Positions 1 through 9,042 of a stretch of 64,000 nucleotides of DNA are shown one piece after another. The first letter of the stretch is position 1. The number at the start of each line of letters is the position of its first letter. This DNA comes from Streptomyces bambusae (GTDB taxonomy: Bacteria > Actinomycetota > Actinomycetes > Streptomycetales > Streptomycetaceae), in the NCBI RefSeq assembly GCF_020532645.1, contig NZ_JAJAUZ010000017.1:1-64000 (forward strand), in the 5' to 3' direction. The notes below the pieces were generated by a model that was not told the DNA's origin, made no database searches, and was given only the letters and a program-made list of their open reading frames with translations. The position numbers were made by a program, and so were the translations under genes.

Positions 1-625
1 GCACGGAGCGGGTGTGCTCGGCCGCCGCGCCGCCGGCGGCCGCCTCGGCCTTGCGGAGCAGTGCGGTGAGCGCCGCGTTGGCGCGGGCGTAGCCCACGGC
101 GGTCGGGGCGCCGGCGGCGGTGCGCTCCTCGGAGACCGGCGGCAGCGCCTTGGCCTCGGGGGCGGCGGCGGTGGCCTCGATGGCCAGCAGGCGCTGTCCT
201 TCGAGGGCGCTGGCCCGCTCGGTCTCGGCGGTCGCGTACCGGCGCAGCAGGGCGGCGTGCTCGCCGCGCAGCTTCGCGAGTTCGACCCGCTTGGCGCGCA
301 GCTTGCGGTCGAGCTTGGTGCGCAGTGCCCGGGACTCCTCCAGGTCGGACTCCAGTTCGGCGATCCGGTCCTCGGTGCGCCACTCGTCGCGGACCCGGGC
401 GCGGGTCAGCTCGGCCACCTTGCGGCCCGCCGCCCGGTCCCAGCCGCGCATGACGACGGCGCCGCCGACGGCGGAGGCCGCGGTGAGCGCCACCAGCAGG
501 CGCAGCGCCAGGGGCTCCGCGAGCAGCCAGGCGACGGCGGCGCACGCGACCGGGACGCCGGCTATCGCCGAGGGCGTCAGAAGCCGGTGCAGGGGCTGGG
601 ATTGGCGGTGGCGTCCACGGGGCAT
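1..625 (-). CDS. Conserved membrane/coiled-coil protein, 3' end outside window
   Basis: An open reading frame runs leftward from an ATG at 625 (MPRGRHRQSQPLHRLL) off the window edge, so about 208 residues are visible. Two hydrophobic stretches at roughly residues 17-35 and 40-60 look like a membrane hairpin. After these comes a charged heptad-like region (ELESDLEESRALRTKLDRKL) typical of a coiled coil, then an Ala-rich part. I do not recognise a family. Cytoplasmic coiled-coil proteins anchored by an N-terminal hairpin are common in Streptomyces, but the function is unknown. The frame is supported by unbroken coding and third-position G/C over 600 bases. Confidence 0.6.
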   Translation of the reverse strand, partial: MPRGRHRQSQPLHRLLTPSAIAGVPVACAAVAWLLAEPLALRLLVALTAASAVGGAVVMRGWDRAAGRKVAELTRARVRDEWRTEDRIAELESDLEESRALRTKLDRKLRAKRVELAKLRGEHAALLRRYATAETERASALEGQRLLAIEATAAAPEAKALPPVSEERTAAGAPTAVGYARANAALTALLRKAEAAAGGAAAEHTRSV

Positions 626-720
626 GGCCTGAAATTTACAGGGCGTGGACCCTGCGTGGGGCGCCCGCCGGGCAATCTCTTTCCCGGCGGTTGCCCGACG
701 AGTTGATCACAGTCGTGCGG

Positions 721-1692
721 TCACTTCTTCAACAGTCCCTTCGCGTCCAGATATGCCTTCGCGACATCGGCCGGCTTGGCCCGTTCGGCGTCCACCTTGC
801 GGTTGAGTTCCACGAGATCGGCCGTGGTCAGGACCTTGGTGAGCTTGTCGAGGACGGCGGCGACCTCGGGGCCGCCGGCTTCCTTGGCATTCACCACCGG
901 CAGGACGTTGTCGGCGTTCTGGAGCTTCTTGTCGTCTTCCAGCAGGACCAGTCCGAAGCTCTCCAGGGTCGCGTCCGTGGTGGTGGTGAGGACCAGTTGG
1001 TCGACGCCGTCCTTCACGGCCTGCTTGGCCTGCGGGGTGCCGACGCCCTTCGGGTCGATACCGGAGACATTGATTCCGTATTTCGACTTCAGGCCCACGG
1101 CGCAGAACGGCCGGACGGCACATTCGTCACCCGCCGCGATCTTCACCGCGACCTTGGACCGGCCCAGGTCCGAAAGGGTCTTGAGCTTGTGCTTCGCGGC
1201 GAATTCCTTCGTCACCGCGAATGCGTTCTGGTCCACTGCCTGTCCCGCCGGCAGGACCTTCAGGCCGAGCGGTCCGGCGAGCTTCTCCAGACCGGCCACC
1301 GTCGCCGCGACATCGCTCGACGCCACCGGCTTCTGCTCCGGCGCCTTCGGGCCGTTCACCTTGGCGTTCAGGAATTCCGCGAGGGTCGCCGCGTATTCGG
1401 GGACGATGTCGATCTGCCCCTTCTCCAGGGCCGGCTCGTACAGTTCGCGGCTGCTCACCGTGGTGATCGAGGTCTTGTGACCGGCGTCCGCCAGGAGCTG
1501 TGCGTACAGCTCGGCCAGGACGTTCGACTCGGTGAAGCCTGCTGCGCCGACGACCAGGGAGCCCTTGGCCGGACCGGACTGTGCAGGGCCCTCCTTGGCC
1601 TTCTCCAGACTGTCGCCGCCGCACGCGGTGAGCGAACCCGCCAGTGCCAGCACGCCCAGGGCCGCGCCGAGGGCGCGCGAGGTCTTGCTCAT
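721..1692 (-). CDS. Glycine betaine/osmoprotectant ABC transporter substrate-binding lipoprotein
   Basis: This is the extracytoplasmic solute receptor of an OpuC/ProX-type (OpuAC family) importer for quaternary amines such as glycine betaine or choline. The N terminus has basic residues, a hydrophobic stretch and the lipobox LTAC, so the mature protein should be a lipoprotein anchored at the new Cys. The body has OpuAC landmarks (FTESNVLAELYAQLL, DIVPEYAATL). I chose the ATG at 1692 because GGAG lies 5 bases upstream of it (1698-1701); an in-frame GTG at 1707 has no such site. It is the last gene of a leftward operon, 49 bases after the second permease. The exact ligand cannot be read from sequence. 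Confidence 0.88.
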   Translation of the reverse strand: MSKTSRALGAALGVLALAGSLTACGGDSLEKAKEGPAQSGPAKGSLVVGAAGFTESNVLAELYAQLLADAGHKTSITTVSSRELYEPALEKGQIDIVPEYAATLAEFLNAKVNGPKAPEQKPVASSDVAATVAGLEKLAGPLGLKVLPAGQAVDQNAFAVTKEFAAKHKLKTLSDLGRSKVAVKIAAGDECAVRPFCAVGLKSKYGINVSGIDPKGVGTPQAKQAVKDGVDQLVLTTTTDATLESFGLVLLEDDKKLQNADNVLPVVNAKEAGGPEVAAVLDKLTKVLTTADLVELNRKVDAERAKPADVAKAYLDAKGLLKK

Positions 1693-1741
1693 CAGAACTC
1701 CGTTCACGGGGATCGGGACTCGGGAAACAGAAAGGGACCGC

Positions 1742-2419
1742 TCAGGGTCGGCGGCGCACCGGGCCCAGCAGCCGGTCGGCGGCCACCAGCACGCCCTCCA
1801 CGGCCAGCGCCAGCAGCGCCACGAGCAGTGCTCCGGCGACCACCTGCGGGGTGTCGTACGTGGTGAACCCGGCGGTGATGATGCGGCCCAGGCCGCCCTG
1901 CCCGACCATGGCCGCGATGGTGGCGGTGGCCACCACCTGGACGGCCGCCGAGCGCAGACCCGTCATCACCAGCGGCCGGGCCAGCGGCAGTTCCACCTGC
2001 CGGAACACCTGGCCGCCGGACATGCCCATGCCGCGGGCCGCCTCCACCACCGAGCGGTCCACCCCGCGCATGCCGACGTACGCGTTGGTCAGCAGCGGCG
2101 GCACGGCGAACAGGACGAGGGCGGTGACGGTGGGCACGTACCCGGCGCTGCGCAGGGGCGAGACCATGAACAGGGCGAGCACCGCGAAGACCGGCACCGC
2201 CCGGCCGGCGTTGGAGACGTTCACGGCGAGCGTCCCGCCGCGGCCCAGGTGGCCCAGCCACAGGCCGACGGGCAGCGCGACCGCGCAGGCGATCAGCAGC
2301 GCCAGCCCGCTGACGTACGCGTGCTCGCCGAGCCGGTGCCACACCCCGGCCTCGCCGGACCAGTTGGCCCCGTCGGCCAGCCACTCCCAGGCCCCGCCCA
2401 GTACGCCCACCGCGCTCAC
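1742..2419 (-). CDS. Osmoprotectant ABC transporter permease (second)
   Basis: A BPD_transp_1-type inner-membrane permease of 225 residues with about five to six hydrophobic segments. It has the EAA-loop signature for docking the ATPase (VEAARGMGMSGGQVFRQVELPLARP). The GTG start at 2419 overlaps the stop of the preceding permease by four bases (GTGA), which implies translational coupling and near-equal synthesis of the two subunits. A longer in-frame opening continues upstream but runs out of phase through the first permease and is not used. With the binding protein downstream and the ATPase divergent, it completes a four-component importer. Confidence 0.88.
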   Translation of the reverse strand: MSAVGVLGGAWEWLADGANWSGEAGVWHRLGEHAYVSGLALLIACAVALPVGLWLGHLGRGGTLAVNVSNAGRAVPVFAVLALFMVSPLRSAGYVPTVTALVLFAVPPLLTNAYVGMRGVDRSVVEAARGMGMSGGQVFRQVELPLARPLVMTGLRSAAVQVVATATIAAMVGQGGLGRIITAGFTTYDTPQVVAGALLVALLALAVEGVLVAADRLLGPVRRRP

Positions 2420-3099
2420 GCCCCCTTCGCCGCGGCCGCCCGGGTCCACGGCGTGAGCAGCCGCTGGAGGCCGAGCAGCAGCAGGTCGGCGACGAGGGCG
2501 AGCAGCACGCACAGCACGGAGGCGGTCAGCACCTGCGCCTTGAACGAGCTGCTCACCGCGGGGGCGATCAGGTTGCCGAGGCCGCCCTTGCCGACGATCG
2601 AGCCGACCGTGGTCAGGGCGACGGTGGAGACGGTCGCGATGCGCACCCCGGCGAGCAGCGCGGGCAGGGCGAGCGGCAGCTCGACCTGCCACAGCAGCCG
2701 GGCCGGTCCGTACCCGAGGCCGCGCGCGGCCTCCCGGACGTCCTCCGGTACGCCCTCCAGCCCGGCCAGCACGTTCCGGACCAGGATCGTCAGCGAGTAG
2801 AGGACCAGGCCGGTGACCACGAGCGAGGCCGACAGCCCGAACAGGGGCAGCAGCAGCGAGAACATGGCCAGCGAGGGCACCGTGTACAGCAGGGTGGTCA
2901 GGCCGAGGACGGGCGCGGCCCAGCGCGGGCCGCGGCGGGCGAGGAGGGCCAGCGGCAGCGCGACGGCGAGGCCGATGAGGACGGACAGGACGGTGATCCA
3001 GACGTGCTGGACGGTGGCGTCGGTCAGTTCCTGGCTGCGCGAGCGGACGTACTCCCAGCAGACCCAGTCGTTCGCGACCAGGCAGTTCCGCGCCGCCAT
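2416..3099 (-). CDS. Osmoprotectant ABC transporter permease (first)
   Basis: A 227-residue membrane permease of the OpuC/ProW family, paralogous to the next gene, with the EAA loop (VREAARGLGYGPARLLWQVELPLALP) and GKGGLGNLI near the C terminus. The start is the ATG at 3099 (MAARNCL), directly after a G-rich stretch; a longer GTG-initiated frame would add a low-complexity Gly/Pro/Ala leader unlike any permease. It heads the leftward permease-permease-receptor operon and is divergent from the ATPase gene at 3252, with a 152-base shared promoter region between them. Confidence 0.87.
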   Translation of the reverse strand: MAARNCLVANDWVCWEYVRSRSQELTDATVQHVWITVLSVLIGLAVALPLALLARRGPRWAAPVLGLTTLLYTVPSLAMFSLLLPLFGLSASLVVTGLVLYSLTILVRNVLAGLEGVPEDVREAARGLGYGPARLLWQVELPLALPALLAGVRIATVSTVALTTVGSIVGKGGLGNLIAPAVSSSFKAQVLTASVLCVLLALVADLLLLGLQRLLTPWTRAAAAKGA

Positions 3100-3251
3100 T
3101 CCCCCACCCCCCGTCAGCTGCCGTGCCGTGGCCGCGGGTCCGGCCGGACCCGCACGTCCTTTCGACCATAACCCCGCGGGGCCGGCCGGCACGTGATCTT
3201 TTGCATCGGGGCAACAATCCCTTCACGCAAGTCTGACGGGGCTGCGCAAAG

Positions 3252-4271
3252 ATGGACGGCGTGATCCGATTCGAGCACGTGACCAAGCGCTACCCGGACG
3301 GGACCACCGCCGTCGAGGACCTGTCGTTCGAGGTGGCCGAGGGCGAGCTGGTCACCCTCGTGGGCCCTTCGGGCTGCGGCAAGACGACCACGATGAAGAT
3401 GGTGAACCGGCTGATCGAGCCCACCGGCGGCCGGATCCTGCTCGACGGGCAGGACATCTCCGCCGCCGACCCGGTGGAGCTGCGCCGCCGCATCGGGTAC
3501 GTGATCCAGCAGGTCGGGCTGTTCCCGCACAAGACGGTGCTGGAGAACACGGCGACGGTGCTGCGGCTGCTGGGCACGGGCCGGGCCCGCTCCCGGGCGC
3601 GCGCGGCGGAGCTGCTGGAGCTGGTCGGGCTGGACCCGGCGGTCTACGGCGGCCGGTACCCGGAGCAGCTGTCCGGCGGGCAGCGGCAGCGGGTCGGGGT
3701 GGCGCGGGCGCTGGCCGCGGACCCGCCGGTGCTGCTGATGGACGAGCCGTTCGGCGCGGTGGACCCGGTGGTGCGCGAGCGGCTCCAGAACGAGTTCCTG
3801 GCGCTGCAGGAATCCGTCCGGAAAACGATCCTGCTGGTGACGCACGACCTGGAGGAGGCGGTCCGGCTCGGCGACCGGATCGCGGTCTACGGGCACGGCA
3901 CCATCGAGCAGTTCGCCCCGCCGGCGGAGGTGCTGGGCGCACCCGTGAACGCGTACGTGGCGGGCTTCGTCGGCGCGGACCGCGGGCTCAAGCGGCTGGC
4001 GGTGACCCCGGTGACGGCGGCGGACGTCGAAGACGCGGCGGAGGCGGCGAGCGCGGCGGACGGGCCGGATCCGGCCGGCGCGCAGGTCCCGCTGGGTGCC
4101 TCGCTGCGGGAGGCGCTGGCCCTGCTGCTCCAGGAGGACTCGGGGCGGATCGCGGTGACCGACCCGCGGTCGGGTGCCCGGGTCGGCGTGCTCACCCCGG
4201 CCGCGGTGCACCGCGCCCTGCGGCGTGCGGAGCCCGAGGGCGCTGCGGCGGAGCTGCCGCAGGGGGTGTGA
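3252..4271 (+). CDS. Osmoprotectant ABC transporter ATP-binding protein (ProV/OpuCA type)
   Basis: A cytoplasmic ATPase that powers the importer above. Walker A is GPSGCGKT (residues 38-45), with the Q-loop following, the ABC signature LSGGQRQR and Walker B LLMDEPF. The C-terminal 80 residues, past an Ala-rich linker, end in a CBS-like half-domain (ASLREALALLLQ, RIAVTD, GVLTPAAVHRAL), as in ProV/OpuCA proteins that sense ionic strength; only one CBS-like unit is clear. ATG 3252 and GTG 3261 are both possible starts. Unusually, the gene is transcribed divergently from its permeases and receptor. The intergenic TTGC-N6-GCAA at 3201-3214 is a weak operator candidate. Confidence 0.9.
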   Translation: MDGVIRFEHVTKRYPDGTTAVEDLSFEVAEGELVTLVGPSGCGKTTTMKMVNRLIEPTGGRILLDGQDISAADPVELRRRIGYVIQQVGLFPHKTVLENTATVLRLLGTGRARSRARAAELLELVGLDPAVYGGRYPEQLSGGQRQRVGVARALAADPPVLLMDEPFGAVDPVVRERLQNEFLALQESVRKTILLVTHDLEEAVRLGDRIAVYGHGTIEQFAPPAEVLGAPVNAYVAGFVGADRGLKRLAVTPVTAADVEDAAEAASAADGPDPAGAQVPLGASLREALALLLQEDSGRIAVTDPRSGARVGVLTPAAVHRALRRAEPEGAAAELPQGV

Positions 4272-4284
4272 CCGGGAGCGCGGG

Positions 4285-5394
4285 TCAGGCCTGGAGGCGC
4301 CCGCTGAGCCAGTTCAGCATCGGGGGTATCTCGCGGCGCCAGGTGTTGAAGTTGTGGCCGCCGTTCTCCAGCGTGATCGAGGAGACCCGGTCCGGGGACT
4401 TCACCCCGGCGATGAACTGCCTGGTGCCCTTGAGGTTGTCCTCGCCCTTCTTGCTGGTGGTCACCAGGAAGGAGGTGCCGGTCGGGCTCTTGGCCTTGAG
4501 GCTCTTGAGGACGTCGGCACGCTTCTCCAGCGCCTCGTCGCCGTGGAACAGGTCGCCCGTGGTCGGGTCGTCGGCGGCCTTGTAGTACGCGGACAGGCCC
4601 ACGGCCACCCCGAAGGTGTCCGGGTGGTGGATGCCCATCTTCAGGGCGCAGTAGCCGCCGGTGGAGTTGCCGACGAACGCCAGGTTCTGCGGCTTGTCCC
4701 CGACCCGGTAGCTCTCGCGGACGGCCTGCGGGACGTCCTTGGCGAAGTAGGTCTCGGTCTGCGGGCCGCCGGGGATGTCCACGCACTCGGTGTCGCGCGG
4801 CGGGGCGACGGTCGGGCGCATCATCACCAGGATCATCGGCTTCATGGTGCCCGCCTTGGCCTGCTTGTAGGCCGTCATCGGGTAGTCGAGCCCTTTGATC
4901 AGGTTCTCCGCGATGCCCGGATAGCCGGTGAGGACGACGGCCGCCGGGAAGTCCTCCTTGGCGTACCGGGGCTGGAAGTACTCCGGCGGCAGCCAGACGT
5001 AGCCGGGGCTGGCTATCTTCGAGCGCTCCCCGGTCAGGACGATCTTCTGGATCTGCCCGCCGACCTCCGGCCGGGCGCCGCCGGGCACGTCCAGCTTCTG
5101 CGTGCCGGTCACCCGGATGTCCTTCGCGGCGGCCGAATGGTCGACCACCACGCCCATCTCCTTCTCCTGGCCGAACAGGTCGGCCCAGCTGCCGTAGAAG
5201 AGGAACGACTTGTTCGCCGCCAGCCCGACCGCGGCGAACAGCGCCAGCTGGGTTGCGAGCAGCAGGCCGATCCGGCCCGTGACGGCACGCCAGTTACGGC
5301 CGGCCAGGCGCGGCCAGTACCAGACCGTGGCCGCGAAGAGCAGGACGCCGGCAACGATGGCGAGGGAAAGGACCCACGTGCTTCTGAGACCCAT
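4285..5394 (-). CDS. Membrane-anchored alpha/beta-hydrolase, esterase D family
   Basis: A 369-residue protein with two to three N-terminal membrane segments (residues 5-25 and 42-62), then an extracytoplasmic esterase domain of the PF00756 (esterase D/antigen 85-like) type. The nucleophile elbow is GNSTGG and a C-terminal ENGGHNFNTW supplies the likely catalytic His. Between them, LTGYPGIAENLI and MILVMMRPT match the conserved core. The predicted location is the cell surface, and the natural substrate is unknown. It is convergent with the ABC ATPase (13 bases between stops) and no terminator hairpin is visible there. The ATG at 5394 is the clear start. Confidence 0.8.
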   Translation of the reverse strand: MGLRSTWVLSLAIVAGVLLFAATVWYWPRLAGRNWRAVTGRIGLLLATQLALFAAVGLAANKSFLFYGSWADLFGQEKEMGVVVDHSAAAKDIRVTGTQKLDVPGGARPEVGGQIQKIVLTGERSKIASPGYVWLPPEYFQPRYAKEDFPAAVVLTGYPGIAENLIKGLDYPMTAYKQAKAGTMKPMILVMMRPTVAPPRDTECVDIPGGPQTETYFAKDVPQAVRESYRVGDKPQNLAFVGNSTGGYCALKMGIHHPDTFGVAVGLSAYYKAADDPTTGDLFHGDEALEKRADVLKSLKAKSPTGTSFLVTTSKKGEDNLKGTRQFIAGVKSPDRVSSITLENGGHNFNTWRREIPPMLNWLSGRLQA

Positions 5395-5542
5395 GAGCAG
5401 TCAGTGACTTTCTGGTGGCGGGCGAAGTTTTTTCTCGCAAAACAGTGAACCCGCTCCCACTCTGCGCCGTCCTAGTGGTCGCACATGTCCGGATGCCGCT
5501 GTGGCAGCTCGGCCACAGATCACTCACGGAACACGGGAAGCG

Positions 5543-7408
5543 ATGTCTAGCAGGATAGATGGCGATAAGTCGGGACAGGTTCCGCACAAGGTCCGCCGTA
5601 TCCTCCGCGGGCCAAAGCCCGAGTCGGTGCCGGGGATCGTGGGCACGGCCGCTGCCGTGGTCGGTCTCCTCGACATCGCGGCCGGTGTCTTCCCGCGCTT
5701 CCGGCACAGCCGGATCCACGCGGTCACCGAGGTGCTGCCCGGTTCCCTGGGCCCCTTCGCCGCCGCCCTGTCGCTGAGCGCCGGTGTGCTCCTGCTGCTG
5801 CTGGCGCACGGGCTCAAGCGCCGCAAGCGGCGGGCCTGGCGGGCCGCGGTGATCCTGCTGCCCGCCGGCGCCGTGGCGCAGTTCACGTACCGGCACTCGG
5901 TGATCGGGGTGCTGATCGCCGCCGCGCTGCTCGCGCTGCTCCTGCGCCACCAGGGTGAATTCAACGCCCTGCCGGACCCGCGCAGCCGCTGGAAGGCGCT
6001 GGCCAACTTCGTGCTGATGAGCGCCGGCTCCATCGGGCTCGGCCTGGTGATCGTCAACTCGCACCCGCGCCGGGTGGTGGGCGACCCGTCCTTCGCCGAT
6101 CAGCTCACCCACGTCCTGTACGGCCTCTTCGGCTTCGAGGGCCCGGTCGACTACGCCGGCCGGGTGTCCTGGACCGTCGGCTACTCCCTCGGCGCGCTCG
6201 GCATGCTGACCGCCATCACCACCATCTACCTCGCCTTCCGCCCCGAGCACCCGGCCGCCCGGCTGACCGCCGAGGACGAGACCCGGCTGCGCGAGCTGCT
6301 CGCCCGGCACGGCGGCCGCGACTCCCTGGGCCACTTCGCCCTCCGCCACGACAAGGCCGTCGTCTTCTCCCCCAGCGGCAAGGCCGCCGTCACCTACCGC
6401 GTGGTGTCCGGCGTGATGCTGGCCTCCGGCGACCCGATCGGCGACGTCGAGGCCTGGCCGGGCGCCATCGAGCGGTTCATGGACGAGGCCCGCGCCCACT
6501 CCTGGACCCCGGCCGTCATGGGCTGCAGCGAGACCGGCGGCGAAGTGTGGACCCGCGAGACCGGCCTGGACGCCCTGGAGCTCGGCGACGAGGCCATCGT
6601 CGACGTGAAGGACTTCTCCCTGAGCGGCCGGCCGATGCGCAACGTCCGCCAGATGGTCAAGCGCATCGAGCGCAACGGCTACACCACCAAGGTCCGCCGG
6701 GTCAGCGAGCTGAACGCCACCGAGCTGGAGCACGTCCGGGCCGCCGCGGCCGCCTGGCGCGGCACCGACACCGAGCGCGGCTTCTCCATGGCGCTGGGCC
6801 GGGTCGGCGAGGAGGGCGACGGCGACTGCATCATCGCCACCGCCCACCGCACCGACGAGGAGGGCACCGCTGCGTCCCCGTACGGCGACCTGAAGGCCGT
6901 CCTGCACTTCGTGCCGTGGGGCCCGGACGGCATGTCGCTGGACCTGATGCGCCGCGACCGCGCCGCCGACCCCGGCATGAACGAGCTGCTGATCGTGGCC
7001 GCCCTCCAGGCCTGCCCGGACCTGAAGATCGAGAAGGTGTCGCTGAACTTCGCGATGTTCCGTTCGGCCCTGGCCCGCGGCGAGAAGATCGGCGCCGGCC
7101 CGGTGCTGCGCATGTGGCGCGGCCTGCTGGTGTTCCTGTCCCGCTGGTTCCAGATCGAGTCGCTGTACAAGTTCAACGCGAAGTTCCGGCCCCGCTGGGA
7201 GCCCCGCTTCGTGGTCTTCCGCGCCACCGGCGACCTGCCCCGCATCGGCTTCGCCGCCATGCAGGCCGAGGGCTTCGTCACGCTGGCCCTGCCCCGCCTG
7301 CTGTCCCGCCGCTCCACGCCCAAGGAGCGCCCCTGCGCCCACGCCACCGTGACCGCCGCCAAGGTGGTGGCCCCGGCCACCGCCGAGCGCGAGGTCCAGG
7401 CGGCGTAG
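5543..7408 (+). CDS. DUF2156 / phosphatidylglycerol lysyltransferase-like membrane protein
   Basis: A 621-residue protein with five or so N-terminal membrane segments (roughly residues 30-220), followed by a C-terminal GNAT-fold domain of the LPG_synthase_C (DUF2156) family, recognised by the run ending MSLDLMRRDR and by NFAMFRSA. Relatives (MprF, LysX) transfer amino acids from aminoacyl-tRNA to lipids and make the membrane more cationic; whether this one does so is inference. The start is the ATG at 5543 with GGGAAG just upstream; an in-frame GTG at 5501 would add 14 residues without a ribosome site. The A/T-rich stretch around 5420-5470 probably holds the promoter. folP follows after 29 bases. 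Confidence 0.82.
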   Translation: MSSRIDGDKSGQVPHKVRRILRGPKPESVPGIVGTAAAVVGLLDIAAGVFPRFRHSRIHAVTEVLPGSLGPFAAALSLSAGVLLLLLAHGLKRRKRRAWRAAVILLPAGAVAQFTYRHSVIGVLIAAALLALLLRHQGEFNALPDPRSRWKALANFVLMSAGSIGLGLVIVNSHPRRVVGDPSFADQLTHVLYGLFGFEGPVDYAGRVSWTVGYSLGALGMLTAITTIYLAFRPEHPAARLTAEDETRLRELLARHGGRDSLGHFALRHDKAVVFSPSGKAAVTYRVVSGVMLASGDPIGDVEAWPGAIERFMDEARAHSWTPAVMGCSETGGEVWTRETGLDALELGDEAIVDVKDFSLSGRPMRNVRQMVKRIERNGYTTKVRRVSELNATELEHVRAAAAAWRGTDTERGFSMALGRVGEEGDGDCIIATAHRTDEEGTAASPYGDLKAVLHFVPWGPDGMSLDLMRRDRAADPGMNELLIVAALQACPDLKIEKVSLNFAMFRSALARGEKIGAGPVLRMWRGLLVFLSRWFQIESLYKFNAKFRPRWEPRFVVFRATGDLPRIGFAAMQAEGFVTLALPRLLSRRSTPKERPCAHATVTAAKVVAPATAEREVQAA

Positions 7409-7437
7409 GGCCCGGCGCCCGGCCCTACCCTGGAGGC

Positions 7438-8313
7438 ATGAACACGTTGCACGGTGCGGGCGGCGCCCGCGGCCGGGTCGAGGGCCTGCCGGACTGGGAC
7501 CGCTGTGCGGTGATGGGGGTCGTCAACGTGACCCCGGACTCCTTCTCCGACGGCGGCCGCTGGTTCGACACAGCGGCCGCGGTCAAGCGGGGCCTGGAGC
7601 TGGTCGCGCAGGGCGCCGACCTCGTCGACGTCGGCGGCGAGTCCACCCGGCCCGGCGCCAGCCGGGTCGACGCCGACGAGGAGCTACGCCGGGTCGTCCC
7701 GGTGGTCCGCGGCCTGGCCTCCGAGGGCGTCACCGTCTCCGTCGACACCATGCGGGCCGCCGTCGCCGAGCAGGCCGTCGCCGCCGGCGCGGTCCTCGTC
7801 AACGACGTCAGCGGCGGGCTCGCGGACCCCGGCATGATCCCCGCCGTGGCCGCCGCCGACGTCCCGTTCGTCGTGATGCACTGGCGCGGCTTCAGCGCCG
7901 ACATGAACAGCCTGGCCGTGTACGACGACGTGGTCGCGGAGGTCACCGCCGAGCTGCGGGCCCGGATGGACGCCGTCATCGACGGCGGCATCGCCCCCGA
8001 ACGGCTCCTGGTCGACCCCGGCCTCGGCTTCGCCAAGCACGCCGAGCACGACCTCGCGCTCGTCGCCCACCTCGCCGAGCTGCACGCCCTGGGCCGCCCG
8101 CTGCTGGTCGCGGCCTCCCGCAAGCGCTTCCTCGGCCGGGTGCTGGCCGCCGGCCCGGCCGCCGCCCCGCCGCCGGCCCGGGAGCGGGACGCGGCCACCG
8201 CCGCGGTCTCCGCGATCGCCGCCCACGAGGGCGCCTGGGCCGTCCGCGTCCACGAGGTGCGGGCCACTGCCGACGCCGTCCGCGTGGCCCGGGCCGTCGA
8301 GGGCGCCCGGTGA
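7438..8313 (+). CDS. folP: Dihydropteroate synthase
   Basis: Condenses 6-hydroxymethyl-7,8-dihydropterin diphosphate with p-aminobenzoate to give dihydropteroate, in the cytoplasm. The 291-residue TIM barrel has both signatures, NVTPDSFSDGG (residues about 26-36) and GGESTRPGA (about 64-72), plus NDVSGG, FVVMHWRG and LLVDPGLGFAK. TGGAGG sits two bases before the ATG at 7438. It is the first of the folate genes here and is followed by the SnoaL-like gene with a four-base overlap. The pABA it consumes can be made by the PabAB fusion at 36.9 kb. Confidence 0.96.
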   Translation: MNTLHGAGGARGRVEGLPDWDRCAVMGVVNVTPDSFSDGGRWFDTAAAVKRGLELVAQGADLVDVGGESTRPGASRVDADEELRRVVPVVRGLASEGVTVSVDTMRAAVAEQAVAAGAVLVNDVSGGLADPGMIPAVAAADVPFVVMHWRGFSADMNSLAVYDDVVAEVTAELRARMDAVIDGGIAPERLLVDPGLGFAKHAEHDLALVAHLAELHALGRPLLVAASRKRFLGRVLAAGPAAAPPPARERDAATAAVSAIAAHEGAWAVRVHEVRATADAVRVARAVEGAR

Positions 8314-8759
8314 CCCGCCGGGACTCCGGGAGCGAGGCCGTCGAGCGGATCAACACGGCCTACTACGACGCCATGGAGCGCGGCGACTTCGAGGAGCTGT
8401 CCGCGCTCTGGCTGGACGACGAGATCTCCTGCGTCCACCCCGGCTGGCCGGTGCTCTCGGGCCGCGGCGAGGTGCTCCGCTCGTACGCGCTGATCATGGC
8501 GAACACGGAGTACATCCAGTTCTTCCTGACCGACACCAGGGTCAACGTGATCGGCGACACCGCCGTGGTCACCTGCACGGAGAACATCCTCAGCGGCGGC
8601 CCGGCCGAGGACGGCGCCGGACCGGGCCCCCTCGTGGGCCAGCTGGTGGTCGCCACGAATGTGTTCCGCCGCACACCCGCCGGCTGGCGGCTGTGGTCCC
8701 ACCACGGCTCGCCGGTGCTCGCCGACTCCGACGAGGACGAGGACGAGCCGGGCACCTGA
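8310..8759 (+). CDS. SnoaL/NTF2-like protein in folate operon
   Basis: A 149-residue protein with the SnoaL_3 (NTF2-like) fold pattern: INTAYYDAMERGDFEELSALWLDDEISCVHPGW, a GRGEVLRSYALIM turn and a C-terminal VATNVFRRTPAGWRLWSHHGSP. The GTG start at 8310 overlaps the folP stop by four bases (GTGA), so it is translationally coupled to dihydropteroate synthase. The pocket fold suits binding of a small ring compound, but no catalytic activity can be assigned. Its fixed position between folP and folB in this cluster hints at a pterin- or folate-linked role; that is inference only. Confidence 0.75.
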   Translation: MTRRDSGSEAVERINTAYYDAMERGDFEELSALWLDDEISCVHPGWPVLSGRGEVLRSYALIMANTEYIQFFLTDTRVNVIGDTAVVTCTENILSGGPAEDGAGPGPLVGQLVVATNVFRRTPAGWRLWSHHGSPVLADSDEDEDEPGT

Positions 8760-9042
8760 CCGGAGGCCCGCGGCCGGGCCGCACGGCGCCTCCGAGGGGT
8801 CCCGGAGCACTCCGGCGGGCCCCTTCCGGCGGAGCCCGCAGCCCCGCGGAGGATTGGCCACGGCTGTGACCGGACACACGCGATCCGGAGGCCCGGGGGG
8901 CCGTTCGGCCACCCCATGCGTGCCCGGTGTCGGCACCCGCAGGTAAATTCGAAGGAGGACGACGCCGACCGCACTCGGCGTAGGCCCATGGGACCGGGAA
9001 GCCCCGGGACCGGAAGAACCTACGAAAGCAGGAGTGATTCGC

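Noticed and set aside
3201..3214. TTGC-N6-GCAA as an operator of the ABC importer
   Set aside because: Four-base arms occur by chance too often; kept only as a remark.
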